Assembly (NCBI GenBank): GCA_905250075.1
Contig: CAJNOP010000020.1
Location: 2,536,862-2,600,861, forward strand
Reading direction: 5' to 3'
DNA from: Rotaria sp. Silwood1
Lineage: Eukaryota; Rotifera; Eurotatoria; Philodinida; Philodinidae
Length of the DNA: 64,000 bases
Under the pieces are notes generated by a model that saw nothing but the letters and a program-made list of their open reading frames with translations, was not told where the DNA came from and ran no database searches. Below, piece by piece: positions 13,377 to 25,668 of the stretch (within the stretch, counting starts at the first letter, position 1; every line of letters begins with the position of its first letter). The position numbers and the translations under genes were made by a program.

Positions 13377-16300
13377 TTATTTGTTACCACTGTAATGTGG
13401 ACTGAGACCTTCACTGAGTGATCGTGTTAACTAAAAGAAAAAAAAAGAAATCATAACGTATAATTCGAGTTTGTCACGAACATTTATTTTTCAAAGAAAA
13501 ATTTGATGGTTTTTTTTAATTAGAATGTGAAGTCGTTTTAACAAGAAAAATGTAATATTTATTAGTAGTACTCAAAAAAAACTATTTCAATTAGTCGGAA
13601 TTTTTCTAACGAAAGGTTATTGAAACATTTCGCGAGAGACGTTTTGGTCAAAGTTATTAATTTTCGAAGTTCAAATAAATATACAATAGATTTTAATGCT
13701 TAGTTTCGACTCTTGATAAATATATCTATCAGTAAACAATAGGATAATCTTTCTCAAATTTTTGATGGTATCCAATGTTCAATAAATAATTTGTAGATGA
13801 TTTCATCTATTATTTCTTTATTATTAACTTGTCATCTAATAATAACAAATGATTTATTTGAGTCTCAAATTCTCACATACTACATAGGTAAATGAAGCAG
13901 AAAAAAAGAACATTCTCTTCCTGTTATACGATCTTATACTTATATAAGGTTATTTAGTTGAATCTTTAATAAGAAAATATTATTTCAATAAGAAAAAAAA
14001 AAAAAAAAAACAAGAACATACTTCTTCATATTTAAGAATTTGTTTGACAAGATAATCACTATAACGTCGTGTTATTTTTGTATCAGCAATATAGATGATC
14101 TCCTATAATAATAAAAGTGAAATTCTAAAAATAATTTCTGTGTTTTTTTTTTTTACTTTATCTATATAAAAATCAATATCAGCTGATGATTGAAAATCTT
14201 CTTCCGTTTTTTGTGTTGCATCATTACCACTTAATTTATGCTAAAATAAAAATAATTTTATACAAATTTTTTTTGTTTTTATTTTTGATAAATATAAACA
14301 AACTTTAAATGTTAATAATAATGGTTTAACTTCTTGAGGTGTCTAAAACATACAATAAAATTTCAAAAAAAAAACAACATTTGACTCTTAATTACTTTTT
14401 CCATAAATGTTGCTAATTTATCGATATTCATTGTTGTATATAATTTTAAATAACTACAAAGCAAAAGAAAAAAAAAGAATAAAATTAAAATCTTAATTCA
14501 AGTTTATTTTGTTTACCTTCGAACATCAGGAATGTATGCTTGTTCTTGAAGTTCTTCCGTAAAGACTTCTATTTGTCTATTAAATGGTTCCTAACATAGA
14601 ATAAAATTGAATTTTTTTTTTTTTTTTTCAAATATCAACTATTATTCTTACAGCCCATTGTGAATCATTGCGTTGTTCGAAAATTGTTGGTGCTGGACTA
14701 ATAAATTTCGGACAAGCTAAATATCAAAAATAATATGATAAAAATAGTCGAATTGAATTCTTGCGTAGAAAATAAAAAGACAAAGAACTAAATTTATTAT
14801 ACTGAAATATTATTTATGTATGCTAAAAGGATTGTTAATATTCTTAGTGGAATAAATAATTCAACAGTGCATAAGAAATAAACTTCTTATGATCGAGACA
14901 TACCCTTGAATATGAAAAAAAAAATGTATATATTTATATTTTTATTACAGTATAAAACTTGCATAAAAAAAACAACATCGAGTATAGATTGATTTTCAAA
15001 GAATAGATAGGATTTTCAACTTAACGCCTTATTAATTTAGTAGAATAACACATGGTTTAGTTGAATGAAAAAAATATCTTTACATAATTTGTTTTTTAAT
15101 CATTTCTTGTCAGATTACATTTTATATAGTCATTGAATCAATAAATAGAATGAATAAGCCTTCTCTGCCTAGAATGATAAGCCATGGCCTTTTGGGGACG
15201 TTCTACTTCCTGTAAACATGCTGTAAAGAATGACACTTTTTTCTAATTAAGAATGTCGGTTGTATGGATTGTTTAAATCAACTGTCAACAAGCTTTTTTT
15301 GCTTGATCCGACGTTGTAACCAAAATTCAGGAAATATAAAACAAAGAATTCGAAATTAATTGAACATCCGTATTTCCAACTGATTTTCAGATCTATATGT
15401 CTAAAAATAGCTTCAAAAAGAACGCTACAAATCGATGCTCATTGACATGAAGAATCACTTGCAGGGAAAAAATTGATTCCTTAGATTTCTAATCGAAGTT
15501 TAGAATATTTCTGGATTTTGTGACCATTCTTAATCCGAAGTTATTCTGAGGTTTTTTTTTTCTATTGCAAAACAGATGAGAAAATCAATTGAATTTGACC
15601 GAAGAAATAGTAAGCATGAGAATTTTTGACTCATTCCGAAACCTTTATTTTATATTTCATAAATTTTTGACTACCGTGTTGAATAGAGCAAAAAAAACTA
15701 ATTAAGATTGATATAAACAATTCACAGAAATGACATTCTTAATAAGAAAAAGAAAACGTCATTTTTGACATTATGTTCTAGAATTAGTGCATCCTTCTGG
15801 CTTTCTATTATGAAGATTCATATAACTTTTTCAAATATGTCCTTCTGCTAGTGGCTAATATTTACCTAGAAAATCAAGATTTTGTTTGAAAAACTTTTCT
15901 GAAATTTAAATAGGCATTATTATCTACTAAATGTTGTTAAATCAACTTTTTTACGTACCAAAATTCACTAATTATACTGGATGTTCAAAAAAATTCTGAA
16001 AAACTCATAGTCTTCTATCCTTGCAATATACTCTCATTTTTCAAGACAAATTCTGTTTTATTTCATATTCCAGTCAATGTATAAACTTCATTAACTGATA
16101 ATGTAATTGAGAACACAACATCTATTGTCTTCTTCAATAAATAACTAAAGATGTTCGAGTTTAAATCAACAAACTTCTTTGTATTCACTGCTATATCATT
16201 AAACTTATGAGAATAAGAAAACTAAATAAATATTTTCTATTATATTGAACTTGATTTACCATATGCAAAACTATCTCGAAATGGTAATTTTCCATCAGGT

Positions 16301-19132
16301 CTAAATAAATAAAAAATAAATTAAATATAATGAAAATAAAAGTCAAACTTACCCAACCCAAAGTAATGGTTTAGGTAATTTATCAAGAAATTTTTCTCGT
16401 AAATGTAAATAAATTGTTTCATCAATACGCATAGGATTTAATGTCAAACAAATAGCAAGTAATGTCATCATTTGATCAGCTGTTTTATTAACCTATTTAT
16501 TATTTCAAATAAATAAATTAAATAAAAACAAACTATTTGATGTTGTTATTTTATTTTTCTTTTCTTTTTCATCTTACTGCATCATTTTGAAATGTTTGAG
16601 CAACTATAATTGGTTTACTACGTTGAATATAAAGTAATGTATCAACAAAAACACTTATAGCATCTTCATAATTTCTCATCATTGTATAACAAAAACCAGC
16701 ATGATAATTTGTTGCTACAATACAATGAAATACTTGACAAAAATCATTCTAAAAAAAAAACGAAAGAAATTATTTTTCTTCAATAAATAGAATTTTAAAT
16801 CTACTTGTTTTGTAACATCTAAATCAATACATTCAATTGTTTTTAATGCCATATAATAATCACTTGTTAATGTATGTAATTTTAATAAACCAATTAAACT
16901 AAAATATCCAAACATTTTATAAAGATTTGTTTGACAAAATAAATCACTGCCAGCATTGAATGTTTCTAAGAAATAAAATAAAATTCAACAATCATATAAA
17001 GATAAAAAAATTGATCATTTTTTATTGTTTTACCTCCTTTTCTTGCTGCTTCTAATTGTTCAACAATTCGTGATTTATCAACAAGACTATGCATAACATT
17101 AAGTACAGCATGAACATTCCAAATTTTAATATTGCGTTTTAATTGTTCAATATCATCATCCGTACGTTTAGCTAATTTTGTACGAAAATTACAAAATGAT
17201 TGAAATTGATAAATAAATTCTTCGATTATATCCCATAACCATTGATCAGGTAATTCGATTTTTAATGGTTGTTCTTTTGCTAAAACCAAATTAAATAGAT
17301 CAATATAATTCATATAAGATTCTTGTCGTTCTTCTAATGAAACACCACCCTATAGAAACAATTAAATTAAATTAAATTAAATAAAGATTTTTTTTTGAAA
17401 AACATTTCTACCGGTTTTGATGCATAAATATGACGAAAGTACATTTCTTTGTATAAAGTAAGAAACAATGGATCATCTAAAGAGAAATAATAAGATAACA
17501 AACGAACATAAGCGAAGAAGAAAATTTTTCACCTGTGAATTGTTTGAAGTTTAATAATAATTTCAAAAAATTTATTTTCTAGTTATTGCAATTTAAGAGA
17601 TTTTAGACTAATAGATTATCTCTTTAGTTTAGCCTTTTTAGAAATGTTTGTCAAGTCTAAGAGAATCTTGTCTTCTTTTCCGAAGTTTTCGAAGAACGAC
17701 TCATCAAAAACATATGAAACTTTCAAAATAGATATATCTCAATGAGTAGAGCAAAAGTTGTCATAGATTTCAAATACCTCTTTCTAGGAAATATCGTAGC
17801 CTCAACGGCTAAAAGTCGTCTTTCTTGCTCAGTCGTAATAAATCCAATAGAGCTGTAAATTTTCACTGGTTGAAATGCTTAAATGATTTTTAGTTTCTTT
17901 TTATCTTCTACATGTTTGTTTCTTTTTTTTTTATAAAACTTTAGCAAAAGTCAATGGTACAATATTTTTGAAAATAAAAAAAAAAAATAAATAGAGACAC
18001 CAAATAGTATCTAGCATTCGTAAAAAAATTTTAACGTGATCGAACATATTGCACTAAAGAAACTAGAGCGATTCTATACTTTGAGAAAAACGAAAAACAA
18101 ATACTCTCTTTATGTACTAGAACCTTTTTTTTATTTTTCGCAAGAAATTTCGAGAGTTGGATTTAATAAAACAAATAGCTATCATTTATATTGCATATGA
18201 TAGAGGATACTTCGAAGGTATATTAGTGATGAAATACAAAAGATCGAAAAAATTTAAAATCTGAAAAGAGGGGTTCCATGAAACTAGTCGATTTGTATAC
18301 AAAATGAATGAATTTCACTGATAAGGATAGATTTCTTTTTTTTACTGTAAATCATCAAAATGATATTGTTTCAAATCTGTCAAATTTTATATTTTCGCTT
18401 TCATATATATACTTGATATTGTCTGGAATAATTGTCTTTAGCTTATGCATATTAGAAATAATCCTTTTAAACTATTCATATCTCTCACATACTTTTGAAA
18501 AAAAACTTCATTAGCCTGAACTTTACAATTTTAGTAGTTACTCTTTACAGTCTATTGAATGAAAGAAACTTTGAAAATGATTCAATTGATTTCAAAACGA
18601 TATTTCATACAGAGTTTACTCTTCATACAATCATATTACTTCTCGTAGTAATTATATTAGTAATAAAATCAAAACAAACCTCCAACATGTTCTTTCAATG
18701 CTTCAGCTGATGGCCATTCTGTACTATAATTTTGCATCATTGTTGCATAACTAATAAAAATAAAAAGTTAATAAAATCATTTCAATAACATAATTGATTT
18801 TCTGTACTTTGTATTATAATAATGTTGAACAAGTGAAACAGGTCCTTCATGAATAGCTCGACGAAATTCTGCAAAATGTTCAATAATTTCACGTCGACTA
18901 ATACTTGAAACTCCACCACCATACGATCCTCCATAGTAATGATCCATTTCTATTAAAAAACTAAAATGATTTAGAAATAAAAAAAAAAACAACAACAAAT
19001 TAACCTTGTTGATTCATTGTTGATGGAGCCGAACCACCACCACCATATGGTGTATACTAAAAAATAAACAATTTTCAATTAAATAATAACTATTAAAGAG
19101 AGATACTTTTTTCTTACTTCAAAATCCAGCAT
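13377..19132 (-). CDS. EIF3L: Translation initiation factor eIF3 subunit L
   Basis: Scaffold subunit (PCI domain) of the eIF3 complex that loads mRNA on the 40S ribosome. Exons run from ATG at 19132 (MLDFE, 19132-19118; then 19056-19005) to a TAA at 13377-13379. Diagnostic blocks, in order: YKEMYFRHIYASKPGG, LPDQWLWDIIEEFIYQFQSF, IWNVHAVLNVMHSLVDKS, MFGYFSLIGLLKLHTL, YEDAISVFVDTLLYIQRSK, LLAICLTLNPMRIDETIYL, ACPKFISPAP, YLKLYTTMNIDKLATFM, DIDFYIDKEIIYIADTK, RRYSDYLVKQI. These align with human EIF3L over almost its full length (human 564 residues; here about 540). The N-terminus is shorter and Gly/Tyr-rich. Introns are tiny except about 14718-16259 (1.5 kb) and about 17540-18680 (1.1 kb). All junctions I checked are in phase, so the gene looks intact. 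Confidence 0.95.
17640..17880. repeat. Dispersed repeat copy in EIF3L intron
   Basis: Similar to about 38750-38945. Matching blocks include CGAAGAACGACTCATCA against TGAAGAATGCTTCATCA, ATATATCTCAATGAGTAGA against ATAGATCTCGATGAGTTGA, and CTCAACGGCTAAAA against TGCAACGGTTAAAA, in the same order and spacing. It has no coding potential. Boundaries are approximate. Confidence 0.65.
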
Positions 19133-19486
19133 GATTGTAAGTTGTTATAATTTTGATTTTACGAAAAAATCTAGAAATGTTTCTATATTTTTAATGCATA
19201 CTTTAAGAATCAAAATAATATGCTATCAAAATATAAACAAAAGAAACTTCGTTTCTCATGTTTATAATTGATTTGAAAGACCAATACATAATACTTTCGT
19301 ATGATGTTTTCTTTTTGCTTTCACTTTTGTCATAGTGATAAAAATAAGAATGAATCAAGAATGCAAAGAGTTCGTTTGAAAAAAGAGAAAACAAAACTAA
19401 AACAGTTGCTGTACAACAGAACATAAGAAGGTGACTCGTCGGAAGGGGGAAAAAAAAAGTTATTGTGTTCGATATATCACACTAAT

Positions 19487-20097
19487 CTATTTTTGACCAA
19501 AACCAAAATTTGATCCAATTTGGGCGGATGGTCCAAGAAGAATCTAATTGATAAAAAAAAAAGAGTTTTTTAATTTTTATATCTATATTAAAATTTACTT
19601 GACGTGTTTGTGCTGCTTCCATTTCAGCTACTTGTGAAAATTCAAGTTGAACAAGTATTGGAAGAAGAAGAATAATAAATGATGAACTACAAAACCAAAT
19701 AGTTTTTTTTATAAATTGACCAAAATATTTTGAATAATGAAAAGAATTTTGAAAGAATGTTTGTAACCAATTAGGAAACATTTCAGTAAGACCATAAAGA
19801 CGTTCAATTAATGTTTCATCTTCAAATTCCTTTACAAAAATTAAAATACAAAAAGTTAAATTTTAAGAAAAAAAAGAAAAAAAAAGTTATTTATTGAATA
19901 TAAACCTCAGAATCATCATTATTTAATTGTATTGTTTGTCTAGGAACTATTGGTGGATTAAAATTTCTATTATCAATTGAAAAATGTTCAGATATAAAAT
20001 CCAATTGATCATTTATGTCAGAACCATTAGAAGGAATTATTTCAATATCATTTTCATCAATTGAAGTAACTAAGGCAGATATATCTTCTTCAGTCAT
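19487..20097 (-). CDS. TOMM22: Mitochondrial import receptor subunit TOM22
   Basis: Central receptor/organiser of the TOM complex in the mitochondrial outer membrane. Three exons in phase: 20097-19906, 19829-19599, 19543-19487, 159 residues (human 142). The N-terminal half is acidic (MTEEDISALVTSIDENDIE), as expected for the cytosolic presequence-binding domain. It is followed by the family signature DETLIERLYGLTEMFP, a single tail-anchor segment IWFCSSSFIILLLPILV, and the short intermembrane tail TRQILLGPSAQIG, close to the vertebrate QRQILLGP. A 5'UTR intron (20098-20167, GTAAGAG...TTCTAG) ends immediately before the ATG, which fixes the start. It lies 355 bp upstream of EIF3L on the same strand and is divergent from the kinase-like gene at 20465, so those two probably share a promoter region. 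Confidence 0.94.
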
Positions 20098-20464
20098 CTA
20101 GAATATTTAATAATATAAATTTGAATTTGATTAAGAAATTACAAAGATTAATATGGTTTTCTCTTACTGTTCCAAGATTTATCAGTACTTTTATATGAAT
20201 GGTTGTTGTATCCTATCAAAAAGACCAAACGATCGATTTGATTTAGTAGATGTCGTGCATTGAAAAATTACGCGCTTTCTTTTTCTTTTTAATTGCAATT
20301 AATAGTTTGAAAGAAAATGTTTCGAAAGAAGATTATTTATTTATTATAAAAATATTTTTAAAATGATAAAGAGGTTGTTACTAAAGAATAGTACTGATCA
20401 ATGGCAATCAAAATTATTCTGTTAATTTTAATTTCATAGAGAAAAATCTTTTTTTTTTTGTAAA
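20098..20464. promoter_or_regulatory. Putative divergent promoter TOMM22 / STKLD1-like
   Basis: A 367-bp spacer between two start codons facing outward. It contains the TOMM22 5'UTR intron (20098-20167) and T-rich sequence before the plus-strand ATG. No TATA box or named motif is assigned; the role follows only from gene orientation. Confidence 0.4.
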
Positions 20465-23400
20465 ATGGATAAATATATTGTAAGTATAACATTTAAATTC
20501 ATATGATTATTATTTTAATTATTTTCTTTAAGATTGATCAAAATCTTGGCTTAGATACACTTGCCGAACGAATTATTGTTCGACAAAAAGAATCAAATAA
20601 AACTTATTTATTGTCAAAAGTTTGTTTTTATTTTTGTTATCTTATAAATTTCTATATCAATTGATTATTTTAAATTTTAGATGGAATTAATGGATATGGC
20701 AACAACTGCTGTAGCATATCAAGAAGTATAAATCTTAAATGATTCCGTTTGTTGTTTTTAATTTTCTTTTATTCTAAATTAGTATCTTCCTTTATTGAAC
20801 TTATCATATGAAAATGTTTCATTATATTTTGATATATTTACATCCGTTGAACATAAAGTATGATGATTTTTCTTTTTTTTGTTTCTAAATAAATAATTTA
20901 ATAATTTTTCTTTAGATTAGTGCAACATTTATTAATCTTATATCTGAATATTTTCCAATGGGAAATCTTGATATATATTTACAAAAATTACGAAATAAAA
21001 AAAGTGTACTTGATAATCAAGTAAAATTATGAAAATAAATCAATTTAAAATATTCATTTCTTGTCTTTTTATTTATTAGTTAGTTGATATGTGGTTTGCA
21101 CAAATTTTAGATGGTTTAATGTTTTTATGGAATCAAAATATTATTCATCGGTAAAATGAAAAATAAAAACTTTTATTTATTCTCTTTGAATATTCTTATA
21201 ATTTTAAATACAGAAATTTAAAACCAGATTGTATTTATTTATGTGGTGAAAATAATGAAGAAAATTGTTCAGTAATTATTGGTGATATAATTCCATCATC
21301 TGTTGCTTATGATCTTCGTATGCGAACACGATTACCTCGTCGTATGTATTCATGTCTATCAAATGATATTTTCCTTGTTTTTTTTTTGCCTATCATGAGA
21401 TTTAGGTTTATCAATTGATGAATCTAGTTGTATTAAATGTCATAGTAAGAAACAAAGAAAATAAAGCATATTGTTTTTATTGTATGAAATATTTTTGCTG
21501 TTGACGCGGTTTTTTTTTTGTTGTTCTTTTTTATTATGAATTTAAAATTTATATGATGTATTGAATTTTTCTAGGTGCTCTTTCGTATACAGCACCAGAA
21601 ATATTGGAATCAGGACAATATACAATACAATCGGATATATATTCATTGGGTTGTATACTTTTGGATATGATTACTTGTGATACATTAACAGTAAGAAATT
21701 AGTTCGAAAATGTTTTTTTTTTTTGTAATTGTTTATTTAAATAGGATGAAGAAACATTACAATTACGTATTTGTGCTCGACATGATGCTAGTACATTATC
21801 TGAAACTCTTGAAAATTTACAAAATGTGAGTTAATAGAAGGATTTATAGAGAAAATATTTGTTTTTCTTTTATAATTAGATACATGAAACAATACCAACA
21901 TTGATCGGCCAAATGGTAGTTCCAAATCCTGAAGAACGTCTCAAGGAAGAGTAGGTTAAATATGTTCAAATATATACATATATTGTTCATTAAATTGAAT
22001 TCTATCTTTCAAAAATAGAGTTATTAAAAGGTTATATGAGTCTGAATTAACGATCTACAGGACTACAGGAAAGATGCTTAGACTAGGACTAGAACTACGA
22101 GACAAAAACAAAAAATTACCGAGACCGACAATCACGTTTATAGTAAAATATTCTATGGTTTTAAACAAATGACGTTATAAATCATTCCAATCAGAATATA
22201 AATCAAGAGAGATGATTCAAAGAAGTCCTGTTTATAGACTAAATAAATCGAAAAAAAAACCGAGTGTCGAAAAATTACTCCAAATTTGATACAAATAAAT
22301 TTTGGAATAGTCTTTTGTAGGCCGGCATTCAAAAAACCTAAAGTTCTTCGAAAAGATGGATAAAGCAATTACTAGAACCACAAAACTTAATCCCACACAT
22401 CTCTAGGCTGAATAATCGTTGTTGGTTAATTTTGATCAAATTTTTAGAAAAATTATTAACCTTGTATTAATAATGGCCTTACTTGAAAACTTCATAAATT
22501 TCTAAAAAGAATTCCAATAGATAACAATAGATGTTAAGAATCACTGCATCAAACTTTCAGTAAATTTTAGTTGATGCGTGAGAGTAGAGATGTATAGGGT
22601 GCGAAAAAAAAAACTTACCTTGTAAATCTCTATTTGAGACTTACTGTAATCATAATAATTGTCGAAATGTATCGAAAACCCTATTGGCATCTTGTCATAA
22701 AACATCTTTAGTAGGCTCATATGAATATCAATATGTACATTTTTAAACTAACTGTATCATAAACTGAGCAAATCACTAATAATCTTTAATTTGTTTTTCT
22801 TCTATAGAGATTTCCTACATAATGAATATATCATTGAAAATATGCATAATATTGATTCAAGTCAAATGAAATATCCATCTCATAGTGATAAACAACAAAC
22901 TCGTAATGGTATTTAATCATATATATATATATAAAGATCTATTTATTTTTTGTTTTTTAAATAAATTATTTCCTAGATTTAGGAAATAATGAAAAATTTG
23001 AATATTATCTTAATTATTTAAAACAACATCGTAATGCTGAAAGTCGTATTGAATATGCAATTCAATTATGTAATCGATCAAAATCAGTAAATTTCTTGAT
23101 TTATATTTATTAAGTAAAAGAAAAACTAAAGTGAAAAAAAAATATTTTCTTAATAGGTTGATTTATCATCATTGGCAATATGTTTTCAAAAAGATATAAT
23201 ACCTATTGTTGAACATTTTCTATCAAATTCAAATATAGTTCAAAATACACTTGAACTTTTAGTTAAAATAATTCATAATGATATGATAATTACATCACAA
23301 ACTGTAACATTTGTTAGAAAAATGATACCTGTATGTTTTATTTATTTTATTTTATTTATATCATTATGTTTTTCTTTTCTACTCATATATAGTTATATGA

Positions 23401-25472
23401 AAATAATGAAGATATAATTAAAAAAATAGCTGATATACTTATAGTTCTTGCAACACAAGGTAAAATTTATATTTATAAACTAATTCAATATATATTTTAT
23501 TTATAAAAATTTCAGATGCAAAACTTTTGAATAATGCACGAATAGCTTCACATTTAGTTCAAATAATGACTAAACATGAAGAAAATGCTGATGTTAGTGC
23601 AAAATGTTGTACACTTCTTTGGCTTATGGCAAAAGATTCAATGAGTTAGTTAATCTAATTTTTAATATTTTCGTTTTTCGTGAGAAAAAAAAAACGATCG
23701 TAATATGATCTCAATCATTAATCCAAAAATTCATAATAAATCGATTATGTGAAAATAGGTGAATCGTATTTTTTCTAGTAGCCTTTTTATTCTGATTACC
23801 GCCACTTAATTCAAACAAAAATTTTCGAAAGAAAATTCGTTTTATTCGATGCTATCGATCAAGGTCTATATGTTTGAATGAACTCATAAGATGAAATCAA
23901 CAAATCAATAAATCCCAAAGATGAACATATTCCTTCGACATTGCGTTGGTGCGAACTCCAAAGTTAGCAATACTCCAAAAACTAAGATTTAATTGTAGTC
24001 ATCCGGCATGCTTTAAACTAGGTCAGATGTGGCTGTATGCAACGTAATGAATCAGTCACTTTGTAATTGAATGAGCGACTGAAAGCCTGCCCCTGCCGCA
24101 ATGACATTCAAAACAATGTTTCGTATTTCATTATTGTGACTGCATTGAACTTGATCTTTTGTTACTAATCTACCCATGAAATTGATCAAACGTCAGATTG
24201 TAAAATTTGTGGATACTAAAATTCGATGTGAATCGATACAATTTTTTATTGTTCGGTAGAAAGAGTATAAAATGATAAATATTTTCGAGGTTCGATTCAC
24301 TATTCCTCAGGATTGTACAAAAGTAAGGAAAAGTCAGAGTCAAGATTCATTTCGATTTGTTCTCATGAGCGTGAATTTTAAAGAGACACCAATCCAATTT
24401 AGAAAATCTCTTATGTTAAATCTGATTCATAAGTAAGACATTTAGGTGACTTTTATGTAGATCTGTAGAACAGGATGATGTTGTTGTTCTTCCGAAGTTA
24501 CTTGAAATAATTTTATAAGCATGAACGTATGATGAAAAAGGAATGCATATTCTACTGAATATTTATTCTATTTAGCAAATGAACTTCGTGGTCATCAAGC
24601 AACAATTCTTAGTATTTTTCTAAATATTCTTCAAAATCATCCAGATAATAGTGACCTATTTACAAAAGTATGCTTTGCCTTTTTACCATTTATTTTTGAA
24701 AGTATGTATGTTTTGTTTTTATTTTTGATAATATTAAGAAATAAATTGAATTTTTTTTGTTTTGATTTTTATTCTTAGAATCAACTGTTGATTATTTAGT
24801 ACAATTTAATCTTGTACGTTATTTTACAATTGGTTTACAACAACATAATGATAATCGTCCTGCAATTAAAGCTGGTTTGTATCTTTCTCAAAAATAAATT
24901 TCAATAAGAACATGAAATCTTCGTTTTTTTGTTTGTTTTATAGCACTTACAGTTTTATCTGAATTATTCAAACTCGATGGTATATTATTTTTTAAATAAT
25001 CCACAAAAAAAAAAAAGAAAATGAATTGTTTTACTTTGTAGAACGCTGTGTAATGCGTTTTCTTTGTAGTCGTTCAAATGATGGTACACTTCTAGATTCA
25101 ATGGAAATTTTAAATAAAATATTTGATCGATTTAAAAATTATGTGGACATTCCACGAGGAATATTAACATTATTAAAATCAATGTCACCTTATGGTTAAA
25201 AGAATAATATTATTTTCTTCAATAGAAAAATTTCTATTTTTGTTTAATTGAATTATTTAGATGATGCTATTGATGAAATGATATCAACAAAAATTGATGA
25301 AAATTTACTATATGAAATAAAACGTTTTCATTCAGAAAATGATGTAAGTTATTTGATGAGATTTAATTTAAAAAAGAGACTAAAAAAGAATGAATTTTTT
25401 TTTTTGAAGGATATTATACAAACTTGTGAACATATTATGACACGTATTCGGCAGCGCAAATCTATTTCATAA
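20465..25472 (+). CDS. STKLD1: STKLD1-like pseudokinase with armadillo-type C-terminus
   Basis: Protein-kinase-like fold followed by helical (ARM-like) repeats, about 655 residues (human STKLD1 680). Kinase region about residues 1-300: MDKYI start as in human MEKYQ, probable beta-3 Lys near residue 34, QILDGLMFLWNQNIIHRNLK at the catalytic loop, SYTAPEILESG, SDIYSLGCILLDMITC, and NPEERL. HRD is HRN, and the DFG position reads IIGDI, so catalysis is unlikely; human STKLD1 also has HRN. The C-terminal half holds repeated amphipathic helices (IVQNTLELLVKIIHNDM, KCCTLLWLMAKDS, AALTVLSELFKLDER). There are more than 15 exons with 45-70 nt introns, except about 22030-22806 and 23648-24575. The first exon is only 15 nt. 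The cellular role is unknown; I infer scaffolding rather than phosphotransfer. Confidence 0.85.
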
Positions 25473-25668
25473 AAAATGTTTCTCTTTTTTCTTTCTCCTT
25501 TTTCTTTCTTTTTTTTATTGTAGAAAATAACACTTACAATATGAAATCTTCGTTTCTTTTTTTGAAAACAGACAAAAAAAAAAAAGGCAAAACATGATTT
25601 TACATGAAAATATTCAGAATCTTTTTTTTTTCTTTTTAAAAATAAAATACATCATGTTCAAAGAGATT

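Noticed and set aside
18308-18710. Hydrophobic plus-strand open frames inside the long EIF3L intron
   Set aside because: Ile/Leu/Phe-rich by composition, no recognisable motif, and they run antisense into EIF3L exon 4.
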